Positions 39,554-49,672 of a DNA stretch of 64,000 bases are shown in pieces; within the stretch, counting starts at the first letter, position 1, and each line of letters begins with the position of its first letter. A model generated the notes under the pieces. It was not told where the DNA came from and made no database searches. It was given only the letters and a program-made list of their open reading frames with translations. The stretch is taken from the NCBI GenBank assembly GCA_003021175.1, contig PXQV01000001.1:1869-65868 (forward strand). The letters are read 5' to 3'. The translations under genes and the position numbers were made by a program. This DNA comes from Halobacteriales archaeon QH_7_66_36 (GTDB taxonomy: Archaea; Halobacteriota; Halobacteria; Halobacteriales; Haloarculaceae).

Positions 39554-40734
39554 TGCGCGACCTCCTGCGCGTCGAGGGGCTGTCGACCCGCTTTTTCACC
39601 GGCGAGGGACAGGTGAACGCGGTCGAATCGGTCGACTTCACCGTTCGCCAAGGCGAGATCCTCGGCATCGTCGGAGAGTCGGGCTCGGGCAAGTCCGTCA
39701 CCGCGCTGTCGCTGCTCGACCTCGTCGAGTCGCCCGGCGAGGTCACGGCGGGGCAGCTGTGGCTCCGCGACGCTGATCTCGCCGACGAGTTCCCCGGGGC
39801 CGCCGACGGGGCGTTCGTCGACCTGCGCGAACTGCCCGAACGGGTTCGCCGGTCGCTGCGCGGTCCCACCTTCAGCATGATATTTCAGGACCCGATGAGC
39901 AGTTTCAACCCGTCGCTGACCGTCGGCGAGCAGATAGCCGAGGCGGTGGAGGTGCAGCGGCGTGCCGACGCGAACCCGCGCTCCACCCGCTCGCGCACGG
40001 AAGGGTACGGACTCGGCTCGTACGTCGTCGACGGACTGCTCCCGAACCGCGATTACACGGGAGAGGAGAGCCACGACCGGGCGGTCGAACTGCTCGAACG
40101 AGTGGGCATCCCCGACCCCGAAAAGCGGGTCGACGAGTACCCACACGAGTTCTCCGGCGGCATGTTACAGCGCGCGATGATCGCACAGGCGCTGGCCGGC
40201 GAGCCGGACCTGCTCGTCGCCGACGAGCCGACGACGGCACTCGACGTGACGATACAGGCGCAGATCCTCGAACTGCTGCGCGACATTCAGGCCGACCGGG
40301 AGATGAGCATCCTGCTCATCACGCACGACTTGGGCGTCATCGCGCGGATGTGCGACCGCGTAGCGGTGATGTACGCCGGCCAGATCGTGGAGCGGGGGAC
40401 GCTGGAGGACGTGTTCGACGACCCGGTCCACCCGTACACGGAGGGACTCATCGGCTCGATTCCGGACCTCGACGACCCCGCGCCGCGGCTCCAACCGATA
40501 GAGGGCAACGTGCCCAGTCTGCTCGACGACGAGATGCCGCGCGGCTGTTACTTCGCCGACCGGTGTCCGAAGGCGATGGCGGCGTGTCTGGAGCCGCAGG
40601 CGGAGCGGCCGGTCGGCGGGAAGGAACACGCCGCCCGCTGTGTGCTCGTCGACAGCGACTACGACGAGCGCGACGCGCTCTCCGACGGCCCTGAGCACGA
40701 CGCGGTGGCCGATGGCCGGGGTGACGACGTGTGA
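39553..40734 (+). CDS. ABC transporter ATP-binding protein (DppD-like)
   Basis: [15 protein letters not shown] Walker [16 protein letters not shown] signature, C-terminal oligopeptide HPYTEGL motif. Confidence 0.95.
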   Translation: MRDLLRVEGLSTRFFTGEGQVNAVESVDFTVRQGEILGIVGESGSGKSVTALSLLDLVESPGEVTAGQLWLRDADLADEFPGAADGAFVDLRELPERVRRSLRGPTFSMIFQDPMSSFNPSLTVGEQIAEAVEVQRRADANPRSTRSRTEGYGLGSYVVDGLLPNRDYTGEESHDRAVELLERVGIPDPEKRVDEYPHEFSGGMLQRAMIAQALAGEPDLLVADEPTTALDVTIQAQILELLRDIQADREMSILLITHDLGVIARMCDRVAVMYAGQIVERGTLEDVFDDPVHPYTEGLIGSIPDLDDPAPRLQPIEGNVPSLLDDEMPRGCYFADRCPKAMAACLEPQAERPVGGKEHAARCVLVDSDYDERDALSDGPEHDAVADGRGDDV

Positions 40735-41795
40735 GCACGCCACTTCTCGAAGTCGCCGACCTGAAGAAGTACTACACCGACGACATCGGGCTGGTGGACC
40801 GCGTTCTCGGCACGGAGACGACCGACGTGCGGGCCGTCGACGGCGTGAGCTTCAGCGTTCAGCGCGGCGAGACGCTCGGTCTCGTCGGGGAGTCCGGCTG
40901 CGGGAAGTCCACGACCGGCGAGACGCTCCTCGCGCTGGAGGAGGCGACCGACGGTGACGTGCGCTTCGACGGCGCGAGCGTCTTCGAGATGGCCGACGAC
41001 GCCCGCACGGAGTTCCGCCAGCGCGCGCAGGTGGTGTTCCAGGACCCCTTCTCCAGTCTCGACCCGCGGATGACCGCCGGCGAGGCAATCGCGGAGCCGC
41101 TGGTCGTCCACGACATCGGGGATAGCGAGACGCGCCGAGCGGAGGCGAAGGAGCTGCTGGAACGCGTCGGACTCGCGGCCGATCAGGTCGACCGCTACCC
41201 ACACGAGTTCTCGGGGGGGCAGCGCCAGCGCATCGGCATCGCACGCGCGCTCGCGCTCGACCCGGAGTTTCTCGTGCTCGACGAGCCGGTGAGCGCGCTC
41301 GACGTGAGCGTGCAGGCGCAGATACTCAATCTGCTCGAAGATCTGCAGTCGGAGTTCGGGCTGACCTACCTGTTCATCGCACACGACCTGAGCGTCATCC
41401 GGCACATCTGTGACCGCGTCGCCGTCATGTATCTCGGCGAGATCGTCGAGCGCGGACCGGTCGACGCCATCTTCGAGTCGCCACAGCACCCCTACACGGA
41501 GAAACTGCTGGAGAGCGTCCCCCGCGCGGACACGAGCGAGCGGGGCCGACGGGTCGATGCGCTGGAAGGCGACGTACCCTCGCCGCGCGACCCGCCCGCA
41601 GGCTGTCGGTTCCACACGCGGTGTCCGTACGCGCGGGAGGCGTGTCGCGCCGACCCGCCCGACGACTACGACGCCGAGACGACGGGCCAGCAGGTAGCGT
41701 GTTTCCGCGCGCTCGACGATCACCCGTACTGGGAGAGCGAGCCAATCGAGCGTGCGGCGGCGAGCGACGGCGAGCGACGCCGCACCGACGACTGA
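40731..41795 (+). CDS. ABC transporter ATP-binding protein (DppF-like)
   Basis: GESGCGKSTTGETLL, FSGGQRQRIGIARAL, HPYTEKLL. Confidence 0.95.
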   Translation: MSTPLLEVADLKKYYTDDIGLVDRVLGTETTDVRAVDGVSFSVQRGETLGLVGESGCGKSTTGETLLALEEATDGDVRFDGASVFEMADDARTEFRQRAQVVFQDPFSSLDPRMTAGEAIAEPLVVHDIGDSETRRAEAKELLERVGLAADQVDRYPHEFSGGQRQRIGIARALALDPEFLVLDEPVSALDVSVQAQILNLLEDLQSEFGLTYLFIAHDLSVIRHICDRVAVMYLGEIVERGPVDAIFESPQHPYTEKLLESVPRADTSERGRRVDALEGDVPSPRDPPAGCRFHTRCPYAREACRADPPDDYDAETTGQQVACFRALDDHPYWESEPIERAAASDGERRRTDD

Positions 41796-41842
41796 CGGCT
41801 CCGGACGGGAACGTTTTCCACGACGGCCACCCCAGAGGCGGT

Positions 41843-42334
41843 GTGACCGAAGAGAGCGAGCAGACGGACGGCCCGGCGTTTGCCGGCCTCGGAGCGGGCG
41901 CGGCCATCCGCGAACACTGGAACGACCTCGTCGACGACATGGAGACGACCGCCGCGGAGTTCCGCGAGGCGGGATGGGAGACGCTCGAACTCCACCCCGG
42001 CGACGTGACGGTCGTCACACGGAGCAATCGCGGCTTCGACGTGCTCGTCCCAGACGACGAGTTCGAGCGGCTGCGCGAGTGGGTCGCCGACGCCGACTTC
42101 ACCGACCACGACGTGTACCGCGCCGAGGCAGGCATCACCTTCCTCATGGTCGTGCTGAAAGCTCCCGACGCGGAGCGGGCGATCTGCTGTCCGCTCTACT
42201 ACGGCGACGACGACGCCGACACGCTCCGCGACCTCGCCGCGGCGGACGGGGCGCTGTGGACACACGTCCGTCGCCTCTCCGAGGAGTACGTCCACCTCCG
42301 ACACGACGACCCGGAACCGTTCCTCCCCGAGTGA
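41843..42334 (+). CDS. Conserved haloarchaeal hypothetical protein
   Basis: GTG start; EHWNDLVDDMETTAAEFREAGWETLELHPGDVTVV. Confidence 0.75.
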   Translation: MTEESEQTDGPAFAGLGAGAAIREHWNDLVDDMETTAAEFREAGWETLELHPGDVTVVTRSNRGFDVLVPDDEFERLREWVADADFTDHDVYRAEAGITFLMVVLKAPDAERAICCPLYYGDDDADTLRDLAAADGALWTHVRRLSEEYVHLRHDDPEPFLPE

Positions 42335-42370
42335 CCCAAGACTTATTCTCACGTCCCCTGACGGGTCGCC

Positions 42371-43780
42371 ATGCGCCCTCCACTCGTGTTCGCCGTCCTC
42401 TTAGTCGTGAGTGTGGTCGCTCCGGTCGGTGGCGGCGTGGCCGCTTCCACCGCCGACGAATCGGCGGCACTGACTGATTCCCCGCCGAACGCGACCGTCA
42501 CGAACCTGTCTCGGGCCCTCAGGGGTCTCTACGGGGAACTCACGTCCGCGGAGGCGCTCGCCCGCGCACGGGACAGCGGGGGAGTCGAGCCGGCCGACTC
42601 GGTCGTAGTCGGAGACGTTCCCGTCGTCCGGCTCGAATCCCGCGAGCTCGTCACTCATCTCGACGACCGACCGGAACCGACCACCACCGCGCGGTTCTTC
42701 GGGCTGGTGAACGGGACGGACGCGAACCTCTCGCTCGTGCAGACGAACCCGACGACGATGCGAAATCCGAAGGCGTTCACCCTCTCGCCGGAGAGCATGC
42801 GCGTCGTCGCGACCGACGACACCGTCTCCGTCCTCGTCGACACGGCCGCGGTTCGGCTCCGGTACTTCGGCGGATCGGGAACAGACCAGCCGGTGCTCCG
42901 GCCGGGCGAGCGGTACGCGGCGCGGTTCCACGTCGGGTCGCTCGACCAGTACGCCGAGTTCGAGGACGCGCCGACGGCGGCGTTCGTCGACCCCGAGGCC
43001 ACGCTCGCATGGAACGACCTCGCCCGTGGGACCGACGACGAGCGGGTTCGACTGACTGCCACCGGTGACGACCTCGCGGTCCGGGCGACCACCGCTCCCG
43101 GAACGACGGTTCGCGTCCGACTCGTGGGGGCGCACACCGGCGTCGTGCTGGTGAACCAGACCGCTCGCGTGACCACCGACGGCCGAGCGTCGGTCCGAGT
43201 GAAGGCGGACGCGGTGCCTGCGGGGACGAACGTCACCGCCGAACTGCGGCCGGTCGGCTACGAAGCCTCCCCGAAGGCCGTCCCCGCTCGCGTCGTCGAC
43301 TCTTCCGCGTCTATCGGTCCCGCGACGCTCGGCAAAACGGGGGGTGCGTCGGTCGAGTACGTCTTCAGGCTGCGGGATACCCGGCTGGCGCTGGGTGGCT
43401 TCCTCGTCCTCGGAACGCCGTCCGGTACGGTGCTGGCGGTCGAGCCGTACCGGGCGGGGACCACCACAGCGGATCTCGTGATTCCCGAGGAGCGACGGCC
43501 GCCGTCGGGAACAGCGCTCACCGTGACCGCCTACCGCGATTCGGACGACGACGACGGGGCGTTCGAGCCGACTGACGAGCCGTACCGGGCGAACGGCACC
43601 GTCGTCCGAGCGAGCGTCACGTTCGACCCGGACGAGACACCGACGGCCACGGCGACCCCGACATCGGGCGAGTCCGCAACCCCGACGCCGCCGACCGCCA
43701 GCCAGCCCGGCTTCGGACTCGTGCCCGCGCTCGGGGCGCTCGCGGCCCTGTGCGCCCTCGCCGCCGCTCGCGGCCGTTGA
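42371..43780 (+). CDS. Secreted PGF-CTERM surface protein
   Basis: N-terminal signal sequence; Thr/Pro-rich stalk and QPGFGLVPALGALAALCALAAARGR C-terminus. Confidence 0.85.
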   Translation: MRPPLVFAVLLVVSVVAPVGGGVAASTADESAALTDSPPNATVTNLSRALRGLYGELTSAEALARARDSGGVEPADSVVVGDVPVVRLESRELVTHLDDRPEPTTTARFFGLVNGTDANLSLVQTNPTTMRNPKAFTLSPESMRVVATDDTVSVLVDTAAVRLRYFGGSGTDQPVLRPGERYAARFHVGSLDQYAEFEDAPTAAFVDPEATLAWNDLARGTDDERVRLTATGDDLAVRATTAPGTTVRVRLVGAHTGVVLVNQTARVTTDGRASVRVKADAVPAGTNVTAELRPVGYEASPKAVPARVVDSSASIGPATLGKTGGASVEYVFRLRDTRLALGGFLVLGTPSGTVLAVEPYRAGTTTADLVIPEERRPPSGTALTVTAYRDSDDDDGAFEPTDEPYRANGTVVRASVTFDPDETPTATATPTSGESATPTPPTASQPGFGLVPALGALAALCALAAARGR

Positions 43781-43800
43781 GTACGAAACCCGAAACTGCT

Positions 43801-43838
43801 CTGCGAATATCGTAACAGGTCGCCGGGTTTATTACGAT
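43801..43838. promoter_or_regulatory. Candidate Lrp-type operator upstream of carB
   Basis: CTGCGAATATCGTAA (43801-43815; minus strand TTACGATATTCGCAG) and inverted TTACGAT at 43832-43838. Confidence 0.5.
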
Positions 43839-43858
43839 GTGCGAACTCGGGTCGAGTA

Positions 43859-46800
43859 ATGAGCGACCAGACGGCGGAAGACCGCACCATCCTGCTCATC
43901 GGGAGCGGCCCGATTCAGATCGGACAGGCCGCGGAGTTCGACTACTCCGGCGCACAGGCGTGCCGCGCGCTCCAAGAGGAGGGGGCACGAGTCGTGCTGG
44001 TCAACTCCAACCCGGCGACCATCATGACCGACTCGGAGATGGCCGACAAGGTGTACGTCGAGCCCATCACCGTCGAGGCCATCTCGGAGATAATCGCCGA
44101 GGAGAATCCCGACGGCGTCATCGCGGGGCTGGGCGGGCAGACGGGGCTGAACGTCACCGCCGAACTCGCAGAGGAAGGCGTGCTCGACGAGTACGACGTG
44201 GACATCATGGGGACGCCGCTTGACACCATCTACGCGACGGAGGACCGCGACCTGTTCCGCCAGCGGATGGAGAACATCGGTGAACCGGTCGCCGCGTCCA
44301 CGACTATCTCGCTGGACGAGGACGAGTCGGTGACTGACTTCGACGAAGAGAACTTCCGCGACCGCGTCGAGGCGGCCGTCGAGGAGGTCGGCGGCCTCCC
44401 AGTCATCGCCCGCACTACCTACACGCTGGGCGGCTCTGGCTCCGGCGTCGTCGACGACTTCGAGGAGCTGGTCGAGCGCGTCCGGCGCGGGCTCCGGCTC
44501 TCCCGGAACTCCGAGGTGCTCGTCACCGAGTCCATCGAGGGCTGGGTCGAACTGGAGTACGAGGTGATGCGCGACGCCGACGACTCGTGTATCATCATCT
44601 GCAACATGGAGAACATCGACCCGATGGGTATCCACACCGGGGAGTCGACGGTTGTCACCCCCTCGCAGGTCATCCCCGACGAGGGCCACCAGGCGATGCG
44701 CGACTCCGCGCTGAAGGTCATCCGCGAGCTCGGCATCCAGGGCGGCTGTAACATCCAGCACGCGTGGCGCGACGACGGCACGCCGGGCGGCGAGTACCGC
44801 GTCGTCGAGGTGAACCCGCGCGTCTCGCGCTCCTCGGCGCTCGCCTCGAAGGCGACCGGCTACCCTATCGCCCGCGTGACGGCGAAGGTCGCGCTGGGCA
44901 AGCGGCTCCACGAGATCGACAACGAGATCACCGGCGAGACCACCGCCGCCTTCGAGCCGGCCATCGACTACGTGGTGACGAAGGTGCCCCGCTGGCCGAA
45001 GGACAAGTTCGGCGACGTGGACTTCGAGTTGAGCACGGCGATGAAGTCCACCGGCGAGGCGATGGCCATCGGCCGCACGTTCGAGGAGTCGCTGCTGAAG
45101 GCACTTCGCTCCTCCGAGTACGACCCCGCGGTCGACTTCTCGGCCGTGGACGACGGGACGCTCGAATCCGAGTATCTCGTGCGGGCGACCCCCGACCGGC
45201 CGTACGCCATCTTCGAGGCGTTCGCACGCGGCTACACCACCGAGGAGGTCGTCGCGTTGACCGACATCCACGAGTGGTACGTCGAGCGGTTCGGCAACGT
45301 CTCGTCGGCCGCCGAGGCCGCGATGGCCGGCGACCCCGGCCCGGCGACCGAACTCGGCTTCACGAATCAGGAGGTGACCGCGCTCGCGGGCGGCGAGTTC
45401 AACGACACGCACGCCTCGTGGCTCCCGGCCACGCTCCACGTCGAAACCGGCGACGAACCCGACGAAGAGGTCGCGACCGACGGCGGCGACGGCGTGAGCG
45501 TCGAGACGGTCGAGGAGTCGTCGGTCGGCCGGCGGTTCAAGCAGGTCGACACCTGCGCCGGCGAGTTCGAGGCGTCGACGCCGTACTACTACTCCGCCCG
45601 CGAACCGCTCTCGGACATCGCCCGCGACGAGGTGCAGGTGGACCGCGACGTGGAGAGCGTCGTCGTCGTCGGTGGCGGGCCCATCCGCATCGGTCAGGGC
45701 GTCGAGTTCGACTACTGTGCGGTCCACGCGGTCCGCGCGCTCCGCGAGGCGGGCATCGACGCGCACGTCGTCAACAACAACCCGGAGACGGTGTCGACGG
45801 ACTACGACACCTCCGATGGCCTGTTCTTCGAACCCGTCACCGCCGAGGAAGTGGCCGACGTGGTGGAGAAGACGAACGCCGACGGCGTGATGGTGCAGTT
45901 CGGCGGCCAGACATCCGTCAACGTCGGCGAACCGCTCGAAGCCGAACTGGAACGCCGGGGCCTCGACTGTGCGATCATGGGCACGGGCGTCGAGGCGATG
46001 GACCTCGCGGAGGACCGCGATCGGTTCAACGCGCTGATGGACGAGATGGACATTAGCCAGCCGGAGGGTGGCACGGCGACCTCCGAGGCGGAGGCGCTCG
46101 ACCTCGCGAGCGACCTCGGCTACCCCGTGCTCGTTCGGCCGTCGTACGTGCTGGGCGGGCGTGCGATGGACGTAGTCTACTCCGACGAGGAGCTGAAATG
46201 GTACATCGAGGAGGCGGTGCGCGTCTCGCCGGACAAACCGATCCTCGTCGACGAGTTCCTCGCGGACGCCGTCGAGCTGGACGTGGACGCGGTCGCCGAC
46301 GGGGAGAGCGTGCTCATCGGCGGCGTGATGGAACACGTCGAGAGCGCGGGCGTCCACTCGGGCGACTCCGCGTGCATGATCCCACCCCGGTCGCTCTCGG
46401 AAGACACGCTCGCGCGGGTCCGCGAGGTCACCGAGGACATCGCCCGAGCGCTGGACACGGTCGGGCTGTTGAACGTCCAGCTGGCCGTCCGCGACGGCGA
46501 GGTGTACGTGCTGGAGGCGAACCCGCGCTCCTCGCGGACCGTCCCGTTCGTCTCGAAGGCGACCGGCGTCCCGATTGCGAAGCTCGCCGCCAAGGTGATG
46601 GCCGGCGCGACGCTGGAGGCGCTCAGCGCACACGAGCAGGTGCCCGAACACGTCTCCGTGAAGGAGGTCGTGCTCCCCTTCGACCGGCTCCCCGGCGCGG
46701 ACCCGCGGCTCGGTCCGGAGATGAAGTCCACCGGCGAGGTGATGGGCACTGCCCGCTCCTTCGGGAAGGCGTATCTGAAGGCGCAGGACGCCGTCGGCAA

Positions 46801-47149
46801 GCCCATCCCGCGGGACGGCACGGCGCTCGTCGACGTGGAGACGCTGCGCGGGCTCAGCCAGAAGCGTGAGGATCTCTCCGACATCGAGGAGAGCGTCGAG
46901 CGCAACTTCGAGTTCACGACGCCGGACGACTACGAGGATCTCGAAGGTGCGCTGCAGGACGGCGAGATAGATCTCATCCTCTCGCGGGACCGCGACCTGC
47001 TCGAAGTCGCCGTCGACGAGGAGATCACGTACTTCTCGACCGTGCCGAGCGCCCGCGCCTCGCTGGAGGCCATCGAGACGGCGGACGAGCCGCTGGACGT
47101 GTTGGCACTCTCGGAACGGCCGACCGAACGGCGCGACTGGGGGGCGTAA
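43859..47149 (+). CDS. carB: Carbamoyl-phosphate synthase large subunit
   Basis: TILLIGSGPIQIGQAAEFDYSGAQACRALQEEG; two ATP-grasp halves. Confidence 0.97.
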   Translation: MSDQTAEDRTILLIGSGPIQIGQAAEFDYSGAQACRALQEEGARVVLVNSNPATIMTDSEMADKVYVEPITVEAISEIIAEENPDGVIAGLGGQTGLNVTAELAEEGVLDEYDVDIMGTPLDTIYATEDRDLFRQRMENIGEPVAASTTISLDEDESVTDFDEENFRDRVEAAVEEVGGLPVIARTTYTLGGSGSGVVDDFEELVERVRRGLRLSRNSEVLVTESIEGWVELEYEVMRDADDSCIIICNMENIDPMGIHTGESTVVTPSQVIPDEGHQAMRDSALKVIRELGIQGGCNIQHAWRDDGTPGGEYRVVEVNPRVSRSSALASKATGYPIARVTAKVALGKRLHEIDNEITGETTAAFEPAIDYVVTKVPRWPKDKFGDVDFELSTAMKSTGEAMAIGRTFEESLLKALRSSEYDPAVDFSAVDDGTLESEYLVRATPDRPYAIFEAFARGYTTEEVVALTDIHEWYVERFGNVSSAAEAAMAGDPGPATELGFTNQEVTALAGGEFNDTHASWLPATLHVETGDEPDEEVATDGGDGVSVETVEESSVGRRFKQVDTCAGEFEASTPYYYSAREPLSDIARDEVQVDRDVESVVVVGGGPIRIGQGVEFDYCAVHAVRALREAGIDAHVVNNNPETVSTDYDTSDGLFFEPVTAEEVADVVEKTNADGVMVQFGGQTSVNVGEPLEAELERRGLDCAIMGTGVEAMDLAEDRDRFNALMDEMDISQPEGGTATSEAEALDLASDLGYPVLVRPSYVLGGRAMDVVYSDEELKWYIEEAVRVSPDKPILVDEFLADAVELDVDAVADGESVLIGGVMEHVESAGVHSGDSACMIPPRSLSEDTLARVREVTEDIARALDTVGLLNVQLAVRDGEVYVLEANPRSSRTVPFVSKATGVPIAKLAAKVMAGATLEALSAHEQVPEHVSVKEVVLPFDRLPGADPRLGPEMKSTGEVMGTARSFGKAYLKAQDAVGKPIPRDGTALVDVETLRGLSQKREDLSDIEESVERNFEFTTPDDYEDLEGALQDGEIDLILSRDRDLLEVAVDEEITYFSTVPSARASLEAIETADEPLDVLALSERPTERRDWGA

Positions 47150-47152
47150 GCC

Positions 47153-47854
47153 CTACCGCCGCCGCCGGAGTAACAGCGCCGCGCCCACCAGCGCCGCCAC
47201 GGCACCGACCGCGGTGAAGCCGGGCTGACCGAGCGTGTCGGTTGAGCCGCCCGGCGTTGCGACCACGCTGAACCCGTCCAGCGACGTGTCTGCGGACCAG
47301 CGGACCGTGGCGTCACTCGACGTGTCCGGTGACGGCTCCGCTATCACCGCGTACCCGTCCGGCGCGTGGACGACGAACGGCCGTCCGGGATCGAAGTCGC
47401 CCGCGAACGGCCGTTCGAGGACGAGCCGGTCGCCGTCGACGGCCGCGAGATTCGTCCACGTCACGGCCAGCGCGACGACGCCGGTGTCGCCGGTCGACCG
47501 AACCGTCGCGTTCGGCTCCTCAACGGTCATCTCTCGCCCCGTTTCGTTTGCGGTGCTCGCGGCGACGGCCCCGAGTCGCTCGGCGAACTGGTCGCGGAGT
47601 TGCCGTTTCGCCGTCTTGTTGTCGCGGAGTTCACGGAACGCCGTCCGTTCGCCCTCAGTCGTCAGGTCGAACGTGAGCCGCAGTGTCACCGTCGCGCTCC
47701 CGTCCTCGTGGAGGTCGACGACGAACGCCTCCTGTGGGTATGAACTCGCTGCAGCGGTCCCGACGGCTCCGGCCGGGACGAGCGCCGTCGCCACGAGAGC
47801 GACGAGTGCGAGCGCTCCGATCCGCCGGAGTCGGCTACGCGTTCGTTCCGGCAT
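47153..47854 (-). CDS. Secreted PGF-CTERM protein
   Basis: Signal peptide, GQPGFTAVGAVAALVGAALLLRRRR C-terminus; similar ectodomain to 49673-50611. Confidence 0.8.
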   Translation of the reverse strand: MPERTRSRLRRIGALALVALVATALVPAGAVGTAAASSYPQEAFVVDLHEDGSATVTLRLTFDLTTEGERTAFRELRDNKTAKRQLRDQFAERLGAVAASTANETGREMTVEEPNATVRSTGDTGVVALAVTWTNLAAVDGDRLVLERPFAGDFDPGRPFVVHAPDGYAVIAEPSPDTSSDATVRWSADTSLDGFSVVATPGGSTDTLGQPGFTAVGAVAALVGAALLLRRRR

Positions 47855-49488
47855 TACGGGCTGTCAGTTGTGGTCGCTTCGTCTTCAGTCTCCTCCGTCT
47901 CCTCGGCCCCTTCGTTCTCAGTTTCTTCTGGCTCTTCCGTTTCTTCCGTCTCGGTTTCTTCCTCGTCGCGCTCGTCGTCTGCTTCCTCGCTTTCGTCGTC
48001 CGAACCGTGAGCCGCCTTCGTCTGTGAGAGCGAGCCGTCGTTCATCTCGTACTCGAACTCCGCCTCGAACTCGCCCTTGACGACCTCGATTTCGAGCTCT
48101 TCAGTGCTGTTCGCCACGTCGAAGGTGACGGTGCCGTCGGCGTCGGTCGTGCCGACCTGCTCACCGTTCGCGTACACCGACGCGTCGGCGACGCCGTTCC
48201 CCTCGTAACGCAGGGTCACGGTGACCGTCCCGTTCTGCAGCGTCGTGTCCGCGCTCAGGTTCCGGTACACCTCCTCGTCCTCGTCTTCGTCGCCGAGTTC
48301 GAACTCGAGTTCACCCTCGCCGGCGGTCAGTTCCACCTCACCGCTCTCGGGGAGGGTCACCGATACAGTGCCGTCGGCGTCGGTCGTGCCGATTGCCTCG
48401 CCGTCACGATAGACGGTCACGTCCGCGGTCGGTTCGCCGTCCGCGAGCGCCCGCACGGTCACCGTCTCGTTGGGCGCGACGGTGCCGTCGGCGACGACGA
48501 GCGCGAGTTCACGCTCGTCTCGCTCCTCGTCGGCCGCATCCTCGCCTTCCTCCGCTTCGTCTTCGGCTTCCTCGTCAGCGTCGTCCGCCTCGCCGCGCGG
48601 CTCTATCTCTTCTTCGAGCGAGACGATCTCCCCCGAGGAGCCGTCGACGGTGATCTCGGCCTCACCCTCCGTCGTGTTGCCGTCGAGTCGGAAGGCGAAC
48701 GAGTAGATGCCGTCCTCGCGATCGACGCCGGAGCCGCTCAGCACCCACGTCCCGTTCGCGTCCGAGAGCGAAGAGCGCGCCGTGTCGAGCGCGTCGCTCT
48801 GCGAGACGGTCAGGTTCGTCGAGTCGTCGCCGGGCTGGTCCAGTTCGCGCGACTGCTCGCCGTCCTCGCTCTCGACCGAGATGGAGAGCCCGTTCGCGCG
48901 GTCGATCTCGACTTCGCCCTGACTCTGCCCGACGAAGCGCTGCAGCAGGGCCGACGCGCCCGCGCCGCTGACGCTGTCGAGATCGTCCACCGCGGCCTGC
49001 GTCGCCGTCGCGTTGAAGCCGGCGGCGCGAAGCTCAAGCGCGGAGACGTTGTCCGCGCGCTCGCGGAGATTCTCGTAGGCGGTGAGGAGGTTGTCGGCGC
49101 GCGCGTTCAGCGCCGCGATCCGCTGGGCGTACTCGGACTTCGTGAGGTCGCCGTCCTCGTAGGCCTCCGTGGCCGCCTCGTAGTCCTCGGCGATGGATTC
49201 AGCGCGGTCGCGGAGCGTCTCCGCGCGGTCCGCGATGGCCTCGGCGCGCTCCTCCTCGGAGGCGTCCTCGTACTCCGTCTCGAAGGCTGCCTCGTCGACC
49301 TCGCTCTGTACGTCGTCGCTCGTCACGGCCAGCACGGTCGATAGCTGCTGGCCGGTCGTCACGTTCACCGTCTCGTTGCCGTCTGCCTGCACCGCACTGC
49401 CGGTCGACAGCGCCGCCGCGCTCGCGGGAATCCCCGAGAGTGCGACGAGTGCCGCCAACAGCACGGCCGTGGTTGCTCTCGTGACCAT
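47854..49488 (-). CDS. Secreted haloarchaeal protein with acidic low-complexity tail
   Basis: Signal peptide MVTRATTAVLLAALVALSGIPASA; Ig-like YANGEQVGTTDADGTVTF repeats; Glu/Thr-rich tail. Confidence 0.8.
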   Translation of the reverse strand: MVTRATTAVLLAALVALSGIPASAAALSTGSAVQADGNETVNVTTGQQLSTVLAVTSDDVQSEVDEAAFETEYEDASEEERAEAIADRAETLRDRAESIAEDYEAATEAYEDGDLTKSEYAQRIAALNARADNLLTAYENLRERADNVSALELRAAGFNATATQAAVDDLDSVSGAGASALLQRFVGQSQGEVEIDRANGLSISVESEDGEQSRELDQPGDDSTNLTVSQSDALDTARSSLSDANGTWVLSGSGVDREDGIYSFAFRLDGNTTEGEAEITVDGSSGEIVSLEEEIEPRGEADDADEEAEDEAEEGEDAADEERDERELALVVADGTVAPNETVTVRALADGEPTADVTVYRDGEAIGTTDADGTVSVTLPESGEVELTAGEGELEFELGDEDEDEEVYRNLSADTTLQNGTVTVTLRYEGNGVADASVYANGEQVGTTDADGTVTFDVANSTEELEIEVVKGEFEAEFEYEMNDGSLSQTKAAHGSDDESEEADDERDEEETETEETEEPEETENEGAEETEETEDEATTTDSP

Positions 49489-49672
49489 ACCGGCACAATG
49501 CGTGACACCCATATCAACCCGAGAGACGCTGGCGGCGATTTCCGATCGCTTTCGAACCGTTTCGAACGTTTGCAGACGTTTGCGTCCGAGCGCTGTACCG
49601 TGATTCGACGGATCGGACAGCTAGTGGCCGAATCACAAAGGCATTTATTCGGGTCGCCGGAATCAGGAACGA

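Noticed and set aside
43832-46651. 939-aa minus-strand ORF opposite carB
   Set aside because: Antisense shadow ORF from high-GC codon bias; His/Arg/Val/Leu-rich, carB is unambiguous on the plus strand.
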